64,000 nt of DNA from Tribonema minus (lineage: Eukaryota > Sar > Xanthophyceae > Tribonematales > Tribonemataceae): positions 806,001 to 870,000 of the forward strand of contig JAFCMP010000190.1 in the NCBI GenBank assembly GCA_017506865.1. Reading direction: 5' to 3'. The notes beneath the pieces were generated by a model, which saw nothing but the letters and a program-made list of their open reading frames with translations, had not been told where the DNA came from and made no database searches. Positions 11,622-24,300 of the stretch are shown piece by piece. The first letter of the stretch is position 1. Each line of letters begins with the position of its first letter. The translations under genes and the position numbers were made by a program.

Positions 11622-14600
11622 TTACGCCGAGTCCTTCTTCTCAAAGTACTGGTTGAGGTACTTCTGCCAGTCCGCCTCGCCGCCGCCGACGTTCAGCGCG
11701 GAGTCCTCGTAGTCGTTGAAGCGCGGGCGCGGCGACTTGCGCCTCTCGCCGGTGCCGAAGGGGTCGCTGGCGTCGTCCGCGGCGCCGTCCTCGCCGGTGC
11801 CGCGCCGCGCGTTCCGGGAGCGGTCCTTGGCGGAGCCCACCGGCAGCATGGACAGGTTCACCTTGCCTGAAGGCACGGGGAGGGGACACAGTGTGTGAGT
11901 GAGTGCGCTGCCGCGCTGCCTGACATGCCAGCCCAGTCGCTGTTGTACACCTGGTCGGCGTCGTGACGACAACTGCAAGGCTCATCGTGACAGAAACATG
12001 GCGAAGGATGGTGGCAGCAAAGCTCAGCACGGCAGGCACAGCACAGCGCGTGCAAAGGGCTGAGATGCTGCTGCGCACAAAGCTTGTTGCTCTGTCTGCA
12101 GACATAGGCACGCGCCATTGTCATCAACACCTGAGCCGCTGCTGGACAGACCTGTCTTGCTCAAACTGATGACATGACAGGACTGTTGACACTCTACAGC
12201 AAGCCTACCACATACTTACCATTGCAGAGGCAGAAGTGCATGCCATGAAGCGCTGGAGCTGCCATCGCTGGCTGCACTAGCCTCCATCCTCGACACAGTA
12301 CCCACACCACACAGATCCCGTACTTGCCAGCACCACACTCGACAACACGCACATCTACATGCGCCCGCCATCTGACAGCAGCAAATCCATGAAGCCGCTG
12401 CCCCTGTATGGTACCTACACGATACAATAACAGCACATATTGCAGAGAGCCATGGGTTGAAAGCAGCGCCAACTTCAACCGCAGCATCGGCAACGCACCT
12501 GCATCGAGGTCCACCTCCACCACGCGCACTTGCACCTTGTCCCCCTCCGCCACGACGTCCCCCACCTCCTCCACCCTGTCCTCGCTGAGCTGGCTCACGT
12601 GCAGCAGCCCCTCGATCCCCGGCGTGTCGTCCAGCGCGACGAAGCAGCCGTACGAGACAACGGACGTCACCGTGCCCGGCACAAAGGCGGTGGTGTCCAC
12701 GCCGGCGAGCACGCTGAGGTCGCGGCTGACGGGCGCGCGCCGCGCCTGGCGGAGGCTCAGGCTGTGATTTAGGGGGAGGGGGGGGGGGCATGGTGTGTGA
12801 TTGTGAGCCAGAGAGCATTGATGAGGCTCTGATTTCAGTTGGCAGAGATGTGGCGGTGTTGGACATGTTTGGAAGCCAAACGTGATGTAGTGATGCTTTC
12901 AGTAGAAGAGTGAGGCGCCAGAGCTGGCATTGCCTGTCATTGGGGGGGGGGGGGGGGGGGGGTGAGGGGTAATCCCAGCATGTATGTGCCCGGGCACTCA
13001 AGTACTGCAAACGCTCACTGCAAACGCTCACTTGTGCGCATGTGTGGCACAGAGGCGGGCATAGGATCCAGATAGGGTTCTTGCAGTGCGGGTGGGCGGC
13101 AGTGCCGAAACGAAACTGTTGCCGCGGCACGCTGAGCGATTCTGTACTGTACATCGTACAGGTGCTGTACTGTACAGGTGCTGTCCTGTACAGTGCACTA
13201 GCGACACCATGCAGTTCAGACAATGGCAATTCCTCATGCCACAGTCATTCCATGCCAGCAGCACGTACTCTGGGCTGACCCACCGCTTGCCGGTGAACGT
13301 GCAAATTCGACGCAGAGCCCACGCTGTGTGTGACTTCTAGCAAGAACATACGGAACAACTACAGCCAGGCGCTCCCGCCGCTCACTGAAACAGGCCCACA
13401 GCAGACCGCGAGATAGGCGACGCGGCGACCGCGCCCCAACCCTAACCCTAACGCGGCGGCGCAACGCGCGCGGCACTCACCCGATGCGCCCCGCCTCCGT
13501 GTCGACGTCGATGACGCGGACCTTGATCTCCTGCCCCTCGCTGAGCACGTCCTGCGGCGCCTCCACGCGCCCGCTCGCCATCTCGCTCACGTGCAGCAGA
13601 CCGTCCACGCCGCCCGGCAGCGCCACAAATGCGCCGAATGGCGTGAACGACACCACCTTGCCCTCCACCCACTCCTCCGCGCCCATGGCGGCGTACGCCG
13701 AAACGTCCTTCGGGCCGCGCGCGCCGCGGCCGCGCCGCGCGCCGCCGCTTGCCGCGCCGCGCGGCGCCGCCTCCGCCGCGCCGAACTCGCGCATGCTGAG
13801 GCGCACCTTGCGCGCAGCGGGGACGACCTCGATGACGCGCACCTTGACGGCGTCGCCGACGTTGAGCACGTCCGTCACGGCGTCGACGCGGCCCTCGCCG
13901 AGCTCCGAGATGTGGACCATGCCTGGCGTGCGCGCAGGGGGTGGGGTGGGGGGTGAGAGTTCGGCAGGGCGTAGGGTGGGAAGGGGTGGGTGGGGGGGGA
14001 GGTGAATGACAAGTAGGATTGAGTGTTGTAGGAACAGCGGCGTAGCCCGTGCTCTCGCAGCACTGAGATAGGAGCCATATCGTATTGCGCGTGTGGGGGA
14101 CATGTGGTAAGTACATTTTGAAGAGCCCTGCTGCAGGGGTCCTTGACAGGTAATGAACCACCACTCCGCAGTGTGCCTCCAAATCACGAGCATGAACAGC
14201 AACTGTTGGAAAACGCATTCGCTCCATGTATGCATACCAAAGGTCCACTCAATGCCTTGACTGCTCCGTACATCCTCAGTATAGATCAGTTGACCACGCT
14301 CAGTGCGTGGATTCCATCTAGCGATGTGCTTCGATGACGCTTAAAAGTTCTCGCGTGCATACATCCTGGGCATCGTAAGTTTCGACCAGGCAACACTACT
14401 CCAACTTCAACTTGTGGCGCGTCTTGCTGTCATCACGTTTGCCAAGGTGCAAAGTTGCACCATACATCGCGGTAGAGAAGACCTGTCCTTGCTTGCATGA
14501 GCATCAGCTTCTAAAGTGGCACAACCCATTCGAGAGACATAGTGTAGTATTTCAGGACCAGCTAACTTGAACTTGCAGCGCGCCTCACCGTCAATGCCGT

Positions 14601-17600
14601 CGCCGAGGTGCACGAACGCGTGGTAACGTTGTGACAGATACAGCCGTCCCTGTACCTGCATGAGCAGCAGATCCTGGAGTTGCAAACATACCAGAAACCA
14701 GTGTTGTACTTCAGAACCGCAAACACACAAAACAACTTCAACCCGCAGCGCGCGCCTCACCGTCAATGCCGTCGCCGAGGTGCACGAACGCGCCGTACGT
14801 CGTGGTCGACACGACGGAGCCCTCGATCCACTCCTCCGGCGAGCGCGCGGCGAGCGCGCTCAGGTCCGGCTCCGGCTTGTCCGCGATCATGGTGAGGCTC
14901 AGCTTGTTGGCGGCGACGTCAACGCTCAGGATGCGCACGCTGACCTCCTGCCCGACGCTCAGGCGCTCGCGCAGCTGCGCGGGCGTGAGCGCGACGCCCT
15001 CCTCGATCTTGCTGATGTGCAGCAGGCCGTCGACGCCGTCGACGGCGACGAAGGCGCCGTAGTCGTGCACCGCGGAGACGGTGCCCGCGCGGAACGTCGC
15101 GCGGTCCGCGGACGCGAGCGGCGACACGTCCTTGGTCGCCGCCGCCGACGTCGCGCCCGACAGCGGCAGCAGCGACAGGTTCACGCGCTTGAGGTCCTGG
15201 TCCACGTCGCGCAGGCGCACCTGCGTGTGTGCAAGGGGGTGAGGGGTGGGGGGGCAGAGTCAGAATCGATGGGGGGGGAGGGGGATGGCGCACAGGCACG
15301 CAGCACGTAAACGCCGAGAGGGGGACCGGTGCAGAACCACTGACCTAACCTAACACTAAGGAGCGGCGCGCACAGGCGCATGTGAAGCCGTGAGGGTGAA
15401 GAAGGGATGCAATGTGTTGAACCGTACTGATTCTGGAGATACTCACTGTCCCGCCGACCTAGAAAAGGCTGTACTTTTCACAGATAAGAACACGCTTTCT
15501 GAAAGGTGATGGTTACGCTGTTCTTTGCACACAATTATGTGTGCTTGCGCTGGAAAAGTAGGCAAAATCTCATTAACGTTTGCAGAAGGTGCCCAATAGC
15601 GATGAAGAACTACGAATACAAATGCTGCAACGCATTCAGCAACCACAGAAGCGCAATCTCTCTGAGTAAATGTTTTTAAATCTGACACAGGCAATGCAAT
15701 GTGCCGATGCTGTTGGCCTGAATACGGTAAACTATGCGCTTGCTGTTGGCGTGATAAACGAGGCTATGCTGGTATCGCAAAAAAACGGACAACACTGTGA
15801 TTTGCGTTCAAAATCTCATCAATGTCCCTATATGAGTAGACGTTGACAAAAGTCACAGTACCATGTTGAAAACATATACGTCGAAGTAGATGCGTTTGCA
15901 GTTTACCATGAGCAGCAGTGTGGCGTGTTTGCTTGGCAGTGCACAACGGGCAGGGATGGTGAACATCAAGCAACATACTACTTCAACCCGATAACGTAAA
16001 AAAAAGCTTTCATTCAAAATCAGTCGTCAGCATGCAACCAGATACTTTTTCAAGCCAAAGTAACTGGGCAAAGAGGATAAACCAGCACGCAATACACATG
16101 CCCTCAATAGCAAAACACATGATGATCTACTCGAAAAGAAAGGTGGGTGCTGTATGCATGCAATGCACAAGACTTACATGTGAGAAACCATACGCGATGA
16201 TCTAATTATAATTAAATACATAGCTCTCGCGCAGTGCAACACACACTGACGAACGTGAAAGTTAAATTGTCGCTGTTGCCCATATGTTTTTGAACGGCGC
16301 CACCAATGCTACGAAAAAGAACCATCGCCAACAAAAGTGTGAACGCACCAGCAATTGTACAGCACCGTCATCGATCAATGTGCAGAGTGTGCATGCACAG
16401 CACTATCACGCTCATGACTTCGCAATTATCCACCCAGCATCCTCTGAACGAGTTGTTGCAGATGACGATGTCGTCCTGTTGGACAACCAGGCCTGCCCTG
16501 CCGGTGTCCACAGTTCAACAGCGCACTTGATACGCAAGTCTGAGTATCACTTGAGTGTGTAAACGGATCCCCAGCGCCATTGTAAAGAGCATACAATTCG
16601 GTTGCAGCTAAAGACGGACATCCCCTCACCGCTGCATCACCTACGTATTGCGTTCAAATGGTTTCTCTTACGGTTGCGGATGGCGCATCAGTTCATTGAC
16701 ACACACCTGAACCTCCTGCCCCACGGTCACGACGTCGCTGACGTTGCTGACCCGCTCAGCCCTGGGCTTGAGCTGAGAGATGTGCAGGAAACCCGAGCAC
16801 CCCTCCGCCAGCCTCACAAAAGCTCCATAGCGCACCACGCTCTCTACGGTGCCAGGGAGCATGCGCCCGGGGTCCGTAGCCAGTATCTCAGCGTACGGGG
16901 ACAGGTCTGCCTCCTGCTGAATGTGAGCTGCCCGCGGGGACGTGCGCATGGTGAGGACCAGCTTCTTCTCAGCCTGATCGATGGACAGCACCTTCACGCT
17001 GACTGAGTCCCCCTCCGCGACGATTTCTGTGGGGTTGCTGACGAAGGCATCCGCGAGCTGCGAGATGTGAACGAGTCCATTCGCCTCTGCGCCAATGTCA
17101 ACGAAGGCGCCGTAGGAAAGGACGTTGCTCACAACGCCCTCATACTGCTGGCCGACGACGAGGTCAGCCAGGAGAGTCTTGGAGGCCGCGGCGGAGTTGT
17201 CTGCGAGGTCTGCTGGCGCCACAGTTGACATCCGCACAGAGAGCCTGCAGCCATTACCAACCCGACCGGAGCCAAGGATGTGAAAAAGAGACGAGGAGAA
17301 AGGTTAAAAAGGTGACAGCTGCAGCATAATCCGAACCAGATCACCGCGATATACCACAAGCACGCACTGCATGTGTATGACCTCAGGTGAACTTCGCGGG
17401 CAGAGCCACACACCCCGCCTTGCATGTTTCTGTTGAAGAAGGCGTCGCACATGTCTCTGAGAGTCAAGCCAGCGCTCGAGACGAACTCCTTGCGGCTCAA
17501 TAGTTATCGAAAACTTGCTGCGTGCCACGCACCTGCTGCGGGTGTTGCTGATGGCCCTGTTAAGCCTGTGTTGATGCACGACAACCTTGGCATTGGGGGC

Positions 17601-17675
17601 GAACGCGAAGGCGGCAGAGCCGCTCACGAGCCCAAGCAGGACGGCCGTCTGGAGGGGAACCGAGACGCAGCGCAT
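11622..17675 (-). CDS. Plastid-targeted six-S1-domain protein (ribosomal protein S1-like), 696 aa, 6 exons
   Basis: This is an RNA-binding protein resembling bacterial ribosomal protein S1, predicted to help mRNA binding by plastid ribosomes. Minus-strand exons are 17675-17533, 17244-16707, 15220-14761, 13922-13481, 12761-12499 and 11866-11622, and all phases join exactly. The N-terminus is a signal peptide ([19 protein letters not shown]) with the motif AAFAFAP, then a basic Ser/Arg transit-like stretch. Six S1 domains follow, recognised by GxV..V..YGAFV and GLLHIS/VS motifs: [75 protein letters not shown], and [14 protein letters not shown] charged tail ends in [12 protein letters not shown] and TAA. 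Six domains matches the bacterial count. Intron 3 carries copies of the exon 3 donor edge, and intron 2 is unusually AT-rich. Family assignment is secure. A direct ribosomal role, rather than another S1-type translation or RNA factor, is inferred. Confidence 0.88.
12944..12962 (+). repeat. Poly(G) run in S1 intron 4
   Basis: A run of about 19 G lies on the + strand, which is a C-run on the sense strand. It is one of many homopolymer C/G tracts in introns of this window. Confidence 0.8.
13437..13452 (+). repeat. Interstitial telomere-like repeat (CCCTAA) next to S1 exon 4 donor
   Basis: CCCCAACCCTAACCCTAAC lies within about 30 bp of the exon 4 donor of the S1 gene, inside intron 4. Confidence 0.7.
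14390..14795 (-). repeat. Copies of S1 exon 3 donor edge inside intron 3
   Basis: The exon 3 3' edge (codons for [11 protein letters not shown] followed by GTGAGGCGCG) at 14761-14795 is copied almost exactly at about 14582-14620, 178 bp away. A badly decayed third copy lies near 14400-14440. Shared flanking text (CCTGTACCTGCATGAGCAGCAG-like and AACTTCAAC) shows the unit is about 178 bp. Confidence 0.85.
15440..16680. other. AT-rich island within S1 intron 2
   Basis: Base composition here is clearly lower in GC than the flanking exons, with sequences such as TAATTATAATTAAATACATAG. I find no conserved ORF, terminal inverted repeats or target-site duplication, so an old insertion is possible but unproven. 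Confidence 0.5.
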
Positions 17676-18674
17676 GGTGCTGGTGCGGCGTGATTTGACG
17701 CTGCTGGTGCCGTGTATGGCCTCTGACCAAGCGTGTCCGTTTGACTCGTGCGTTGACTCGTCAACAAGCGCGGTGACACAAGGCGAGCGCACGAAATGAA
17801 ACGAGAATGAAGCCAAAATTAGGCTGCTATTATTGCTCTCATTGATCATCAAAAGTTCACAAGTACGCCGAGTACAAGCAGTCTCCCGGAGTTGAGCCTG
17901 GCTTGTGCCCACTCCTTTGTGCAACAGACCTCAGCATTGCACTGACCTTATGCTGGTATGCTGGCAAACTCATAAAAACTTATGCTGGGCAAGAAGCTGT
18001 GCATACAAGCGCAGCATCTGGAGCTTGTTGTGGGTTCAGGGCGCAGACAACAACGCGCCTGCCATCAACTGCTACCACCATTGCAGACATGTTAGGCGGC
18101 AGGGCAAGCCCGAGGCAGCGTGTTTGCGGGCCGTGATCCTGAGGGGCATCAGTATTGCCGCTGCGCTACACAATTCTGGCGAGATGAGGTAGCCACAGGT
18201 CACTCGAGACATTCTGGGCCTGAACCACAAGCGCCCATGACCACCTTGGTCATCTGGCAGGGGCAGCGCTGAGCATGGCTGCGTCGCCGCCGCGCCAGCA
18301 GCGGCGGCGAAACGTCTTTCCTCATGGTGGATGGCGCGCCGCACAGCAGCGATGCTGGGCGCCGCCGCGCTGGCTCGTGCTACTGTAGCGCGTGGCGCCG
18401 TCGCCGTTTTGTGCTGGCTCTGCTCGTTGACACAGCGTGTCTGCTGCTCTCACTCCTGAGCACTGCTGCTTGACGGCTGCCTTGCTTGCTGAAGCGGAAG
18501 CTGCGTGCGGACCAGCGCGCACTCTGGCCAGGCGGCGGCAGCAGCCGCTTTGCCTGCCTTGTGTGCGCATTTGCGGTTGCCCCTGTGCAATGAGGCGCAA
18601 CCCGAGTGTCACAGTTGAAGTTCACTAGCAGCCCTTCCTCTTTCCAGTCAAGCACCCCTTCTCTGCAGCGCGCC
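17676..18674. other. Intergenic: S1 promoter and transporter 3' UTR
   Basis: No gene is recognised. Both flanking genes are on the minus strand, so this region should carry the S1 promoter on its left side and the 3' UTR of the SLC35F-like gene on its right. Confidence 0.5.
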
Positions 18675-21211
18675 TCAGTCCTTGTCCTTCTTGCGGCGGC
18701 TCACCACCGCGAACCCCGACACGACCATTGCGGCGCCGAGCACCTCGAGCGGCGCGGGCACCATGGCGTGCAGCAGAAAGTCTGTGACGAACGCGAACGG
18801 TATCGTGAGCGCGAGCCCCACCGCCGCGACGGTCGGCGTCGTGAGCACGACCGCGCGCGCCCACAGCATGTCCGCGAGCACGTTGTCGAAGACGCCATTC
18901 GCCACGATGATGGCGGCGGCGCGCCGCGTGAGGCCCGCAAACGGCGCGTGCGCGAGCGCCAGCAGCGGCGCCCCCGCCGCCGCGCTGAGCGCGCCGAGGT
19001 AGCCGAACAGCAGCGGCATGGAGACCTCCGCGTCGCGCGGGAAGTGCACCGCGAGCAGCGTCGAGTACACGCCGTACAGCACCGCGGCGAGGACGGCGAG
19101 GGCGTCGCCGAGCAGCGTGCCGCGGTCGCCGCCGCCGCCGCCGCCGCCGCCGCTGCCGCCGTGCCTGGCGGCGGTGTCGGCGACGCCCACGAGCGCGCCG
19201 CCGCCGACGGCGAGCAGCACGCCGAGCGCGGTGCCCCACGTCGCGCGCTCGCGCGCGCACGCGACCGACAGCAGCAGCGTCCACAGCGACGACGTGCACG
19301 AGATGATGGTGTTGGAGGTGACGCTCGTCGAGCGCAGCGACGCGTTGTACGCGAGGTTCGCCGCGAACCACACGGGGCAGATGCTCAGCGCCGCCCTAAA
19401 GGTGGACCAGTGGCTGCGCAGGCGCGGTGGCGGCGGCGCTGAGAGCGCGCTGGCGCCGCTGCCGCTGCGGCTGCGCCCGCCGCCTCCGCCGCCGCCGCTG
19501 CCAAGAGTATGTGCGGCGCCGCCGTCTTCGCTGCCAGTGCCGCCGCCATCGCTGCCTGCAGCGCTGCCGGTGCGACGCGGGGCCCCATCCCCATCGCTGA
19601 GCTGCTGCTGCGGCAGCTTTGTGTCGCGCAGCGGCGGGTTGCGGACGCAGCCGCAGGCGACAGCGCAGAAGTACGCGGGCAGGTACATGGCGAACATGGC
19701 GTTGCAGATGTAGGTGAGGGCCATGGGGCTGTCGAAGCCGGAGTCGTCGTACACGTACTGCACGACCACGGAGGACCCCGCCCAGATGAGCGACACCTAT
19801 TTGGGTGCAGGAAGGGTACAGTGGCGGTTCATCGATGCCGATGAGTGCAGCATGTGAACCGGAAGGGTACAGGGACACTTCATTCATGCCGATGAATGCG
19901 GCGCGTGTGCGGACGTCCAGCGCAGGTCGCCGCCCACCACGTGCGTCCTCATGAGATGTCTGTGGATGAAGTACTTGAAAAAAGGCACATGTGAATCAGC
20001 GAGGATGCATGAGCCTCCTGATATGGACCAAACAAAGTGATTCCACTCAGAATCTACTTGCTGCCGATACAGATTGCAAGGCCGAGAGGTGTGCGCACGC
20101 CAGCCAATAAGGGATGTGCGGACGTTTTGCAGTTGCCGACCGCCCGATCTCAGCGCAAGATGCTTGAGGAATCACCGTCAGAAGTACCTGACGGGCACTT
20201 GTGAACCATCAAACATACCAGGAGTCTCCTGTCACAAGCGCATCCTGCACTGTATCAGAACGCGCATTTGGCTGCCAGCATCAGAGGGCTGCCGCCGGTT
20301 TGAAGCCTAGAGTTATCAGCGCACACGGTTCCGCGAACCAGGCAGGCAAAAGCTTGGCAGGCTGGCACAAGGCAACACTAAAGCCTGGAGGGAGGAGTGC
20401 TGACAACTGATGTGGGTAAGGACAGTGGGGTGTCACAAAAGAGCATCCGCTCGTGCGATGACTGTTTTTATCACTTTGGGCCTGCGTTTTAAGTTCAAAC
20501 ATTGTGTCCACGCATTCAGAGGTCATGCTAGCCGCACATTACGGCTGTGGCACCATTCGTCGCAGTAACAAAGCGCTGGATAGGAGACAGTGTATGAACG
20601 ACGGCTCAGATGATGCGCACAGTGTGATGGTACCCAAGGTTGTCGCGGCATTATTTTGAAAGTAGGGTCAGTCCACCAGCACATCTCACCACCAGCCATG
20701 TAAGCGGCACACTGATGCCCGCAAGGATATACAAGCATTCATGAATCAAAGGAGGCAGTAGGTTTTGACTGCTGTGCGCAGGTGTAACTTCATAAATGAG
20801 CCTCAAGTTGGCAATGCATGAAGCCAGCTGGCCTGGTGTAAATGGTTCCGTGCAATAATCGAAATCAATCACAACGCGAATGGGCCGAAGCGCGGTCGGT
20901 GCCTATTGCCTATCGAGCAAAAAACTTCGGTTGCTCGGTTGTCTCCGATTTCGTTTTACACCGTGGCAGCAGCCGAATGAATAGCAAAGTTGTCATATCG
21001 CATGTCGCGCTGTCACCGTGCCACTCACACAGATGATGAAGAGTACTCCCAACGCCCAGTCCGCTGCAGCCCTCTTGCCAACTCCTGCTGCATCGTCATC
21101 CTGTACTGCTTCTCCTCTGCTACTGCCGGTCAGCGGCGCCTCCGAGTCCGACTGCTCCAGCTCCACGTACCGGACGCTGGATGGAGGCGTCGCGGCACCG
21201 CCAGTAGTCAT
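18675..21211 (-). CDS. SLC35F5-like drug/metabolite transporter (EamA/DMT fold), 434 aa, 2 exons
   Basis: This is a multi-pass membrane transporter of the drug/metabolite transporter superfamily, closest by eye to the SLC35F5 group, whose substrates are poorly known. Exon 1 is 21211-21029 (61 codons, from MTTGGAATPPSS) and exon 2 is 19796-18675, joined in phase 0 so that the first helix reads ALGVLFIIC|VSLIWAGSS. Family-typical segments are SPMALTYICNAMFAMYLPAY, ICPVWFAANLAYNASLRST with SVTSNTIISCTSSLWTLLLS, LGDALAVLAAVLYGVYSTLL, NGVFDNVLADMLWARAVVLT, and VGLALTIPFAFVTDFLLH. The C-terminus RRKKDKD is a basic cytosolic tail. A Ser/Gly-rich loop of about 80 residues sits between helices 2 and 3, and a poly-Gly stretch lies in a later loop. 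The gene is divergent from the PPR gene, with only about 150 bp between the proposed starts. Confidence 0.87.
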
Positions 21212-21364
21212 GGTGGCGGCTACTCGCTCGCGGGAGCTGAAGTTTCGACCGAACTTCGTGAACGTGAAGTTCCGCCTGAAGTTGATGTGTGCAGAGGCAG
21301 GCAGGCAGTACCAGGCCAGACATGAGAGCTGCCAGGCGCGCTGCGACCGTCTTAGAGGCTTGCC
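21212..21364. promoter_or_regulatory. Putative compact bidirectional promoter (SLC35F5-like / PPR)
   Basis: Only 153 bp separates the proposed start codons of the two head-to-head genes. The segment contains a TTCGACCGAACTTCGTGAACG stretch with repeated GAAGTT/AACTTC motifs. No canonical TATA box is evident. If the true PPR start is further downstream (next ATG near 21853), the shared region is larger. Confidence 0.4.
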
Positions 21365-24300
21365 ATGCCCGCTGCTGCTGCCGCAGCCAGCCCGCACGAG
21401 GGTGAGCTACCTATGCCTTGTTTATGTCATGCAGCCATTCAGCTCTTGCGTGCGGTCGTCCAATGCAATTCTCCATCGCTTCGCGCCAGATGCTGGGGCA
21501 ACCCCTGTCGCAGCCTTTTCGTGGAGTCGCTGTCATGTTGCACCACTTCCTGTCGTCGTTGTACTGTCAGGCTTTCAACGGCGGATTCGACAGCAGCCGC
21601 AGCGGGCACCCGGCGAAGTTGGAGGGAGCTCTCTCGAACAGAAGTCGGCGTTGCCGTTGTCAGTGATGCCTTCGATGAGCAGTCGAGGAGAGATTCGGCG
21701 GAGCCGCAGCGACAGCAGCAGCAGGATCGCAGAGCTCCACGTGCGCAATCAGGAAATTCAGATGACACTGACAGAAGCAGCAGGATCCACCGCAGCGGCT
21801 CCGGCGCGAGGCGAAGCTCTGATACATCATTTGCCACGCGTGACAGCCGTATGACAACGGGCCGTCAGTCGCACGTCGGCAGCGGCGGCAGGTCGGCGCT
21901 AGGGCCAGCAGCCCCCAGGGCGAAGCTGTCGGCGATATCCAGGGCGGGGCGGGAAGCAGCTGCGTCGGCGCCTGGGGGCGCTGGCGCCGCGGCAGGAGCG
22001 GCGCAGCGACAGTCAGCGGCGCTGGGCGCTACAGCGCCTGGCAGCGGCGCTCGTCCTGCTGATTTCGAGCGGCGCGGCGGCGGCGGCGGCGGCGCGAAGC
22101 CGCGCTTTGCCGCTCATAGCAGCAGCGGCGGCGGCGCGGCCGCCACTAGCATCAGCGGCAGGACACAGCGCGCGCGTGACGGGCCGCGCAATCGTGGCAG
22201 TGACACAGCGACGGAGAAGGCGGCGGCGCCGGCGTCGGCAGCGTCGTCGCAGCCGGGCGGCAAGCTGATGCGGTTCTCGCCGCGGCAGCGCCAGGCCATG
22301 GGCGTGTCCGCTGACGAGGGCGAGAGGGATCGCCAGCTGGCAGTGCTGAAGGCGGTGCAGGAGCACGGGCGCGCTAGCAGGTACGCAATGCGCTCGCAGT
22401 CAGTATCAGGGCGGGTTTGGTTGCTTCAGTTCGCGGGCGCCTGCATGGTCTGAAGGCACCTCCTCAACTGACGGCTACAACCGCAGCTGTCTTCTGCTTC
22501 ACCGCAGGCAATCTCAATTCACGTCGGTCCTGCGGTTGCATTGGGTGTTTGATTCAGGCATCGACCCGTCGTCAGTGTCGACAGGGCCGATACGCTGGTC
22601 TTGCACGTGCGGCAGACGTGCTGGTTTACAGTTTGCGTGTGTCTCCGAGGAAACCCCGCCGGCAGCCCTCCTCACCGTGAACGCTGGCGGCCTTCAGCCT
22701 CCTCATCTGCTTCACCATCGTTGCTCAGCGCTGTGAAGCTTCGCACCCTTTCTTCACTACGCTCATGACAATGAGCCCTACTCCTCTCACACGCTCTCTC
22801 GCGACCGCGCTCCCGCCGCCGCAGGTGGAAGGAGGCGCTGGGCGCGCCGCGCTCTGTTTCACCGCCGTTGCTCAGCACCGGAAGCGCCGTACTCGCTCTT
22901 CTCATGACGCCAACGGACCATTGCTCGGCGCTAGAAGCGTCGTACTCGCTCTTGTCATAACGCAAACGGAAATGCGCGCAGCTGCTCTCACGTCCTTTCT
23001 CACGACCGCGCTGCCGCCGCCGCAGGTGGAAGGAGGCGCTGGGCGCGCTGCGCGCCGCGCGCGCCGCCGGCACGCGCCTCAACGTCTTCGTCTTCGGCGC
23101 GGCCATCACGGCGATGGCGCGCAGCGGGCGCTGGTCCGAGGGCGTCGCGCTGCTGGACGACATGGCTGCGGACGGCCTGCAGGCGAACGTCGTCGCGTAC
23201 AACGCGGGCATCGCGGCATGCGCGCGCGCCGGGCGGTGGCAGGAGGTGCGCGCGCCGACGTCACCATGCGTGGCAAAATGAGGAGGCTAATCTGCGACGA
23301 TGCGATGACGAAACTGGCACGCGGGGCACTTCTTGATCATGGTTGCCGCCGCTCCCCTGGAAACGCTGACCTGCGCACAGAATCGCGGTGGCGGTGTCTG
23401 CGGCGGGTGCCGCCACTCGACAGCCAGTTCGCTCCCTGTTCACTGGTTGCTTCACGCGGCGCGGCGCGTGTGCCCGCCTCCCTGTGCTCGCAGGCGGTGG
23501 CCGTCCTCAAGCGCATGGACGCAGCCACGGCGGCCGCTGCCTCATAGTGCACTGAAATGATGGCACCAGGTCGTTGTCCCCCCCCCCCCCCCCCCCCCCC
23601 CCCCTTCATGATTTAGACCAGGGGACCACTGCTTTTTCGCGCCCCCCCCCTTGCCCCCCCTTATGTTTCAGACCAGGGCAAATACCGATTTTTCGTGTGC
23701 CCCCGCCCCCCCTCAGGCAGTGGCCCTCCTGGAGCGCATGGACGCAGCCGGCGTCGCGCCCGACAAGTATTACGATACAATTTTATAGCACCAGGTCATT
23801 GTCCCCCCCCCCCCCCCCTCCGAACGCAGCCTGTATTTCTTAGACCCACTGCTCCCCCCCCCCCCCCCCCCCCCCCCCCGGCGCTCGCAGGCGGTGGCGC
23901 TCCTAGAGCGCATGGACGCGGCCGGCGTCGCGCCCGACAAGTACTCGTTCGCGTCCGCCATGAACGCGTGCGCGCGCGCGGGCCACGCGGAGCGCTGCCT
24001 CGAGCTGCTGCGCGAGATGGCGCGGCGCGGCGTCGTGCCGGACGAGGTCGGCTACGGCACCGCCATCGCCGCCTGCAGGTGAGCCGGCGTACGGCGCTCT
24101 CACGCGATACATCAAGCGTTCACAAAGGGCACACACGTATGCGATTTTTATCTGCAGGGGGACAGGAGGGGTCACGCGATGGGGACTTCGACCAATGCTT
24201 GATACATGCTGCGTCGGCCACATACTTCGGCGCGTCACGCGGTGCATCACAAGCTCATCGAGGGCGCGCGCGTGGAAGTGCGGTGCCTTCGACGCTGCTC

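Noticed and set aside
15500-16000. Minus-strand ORFs in S1 intron 2 as a nested gene
   Set aside because: Short, no domain signature, and within an AT-rich stretch where such ORFs arise by chance.
18606-19442. Long + strand ORF (278 codons) opposite the transporter
   Set aside because: It is the antisense of SLC35F5-like exon 2 and is Arg/Glu low-complexity, a GC-driven shadow.
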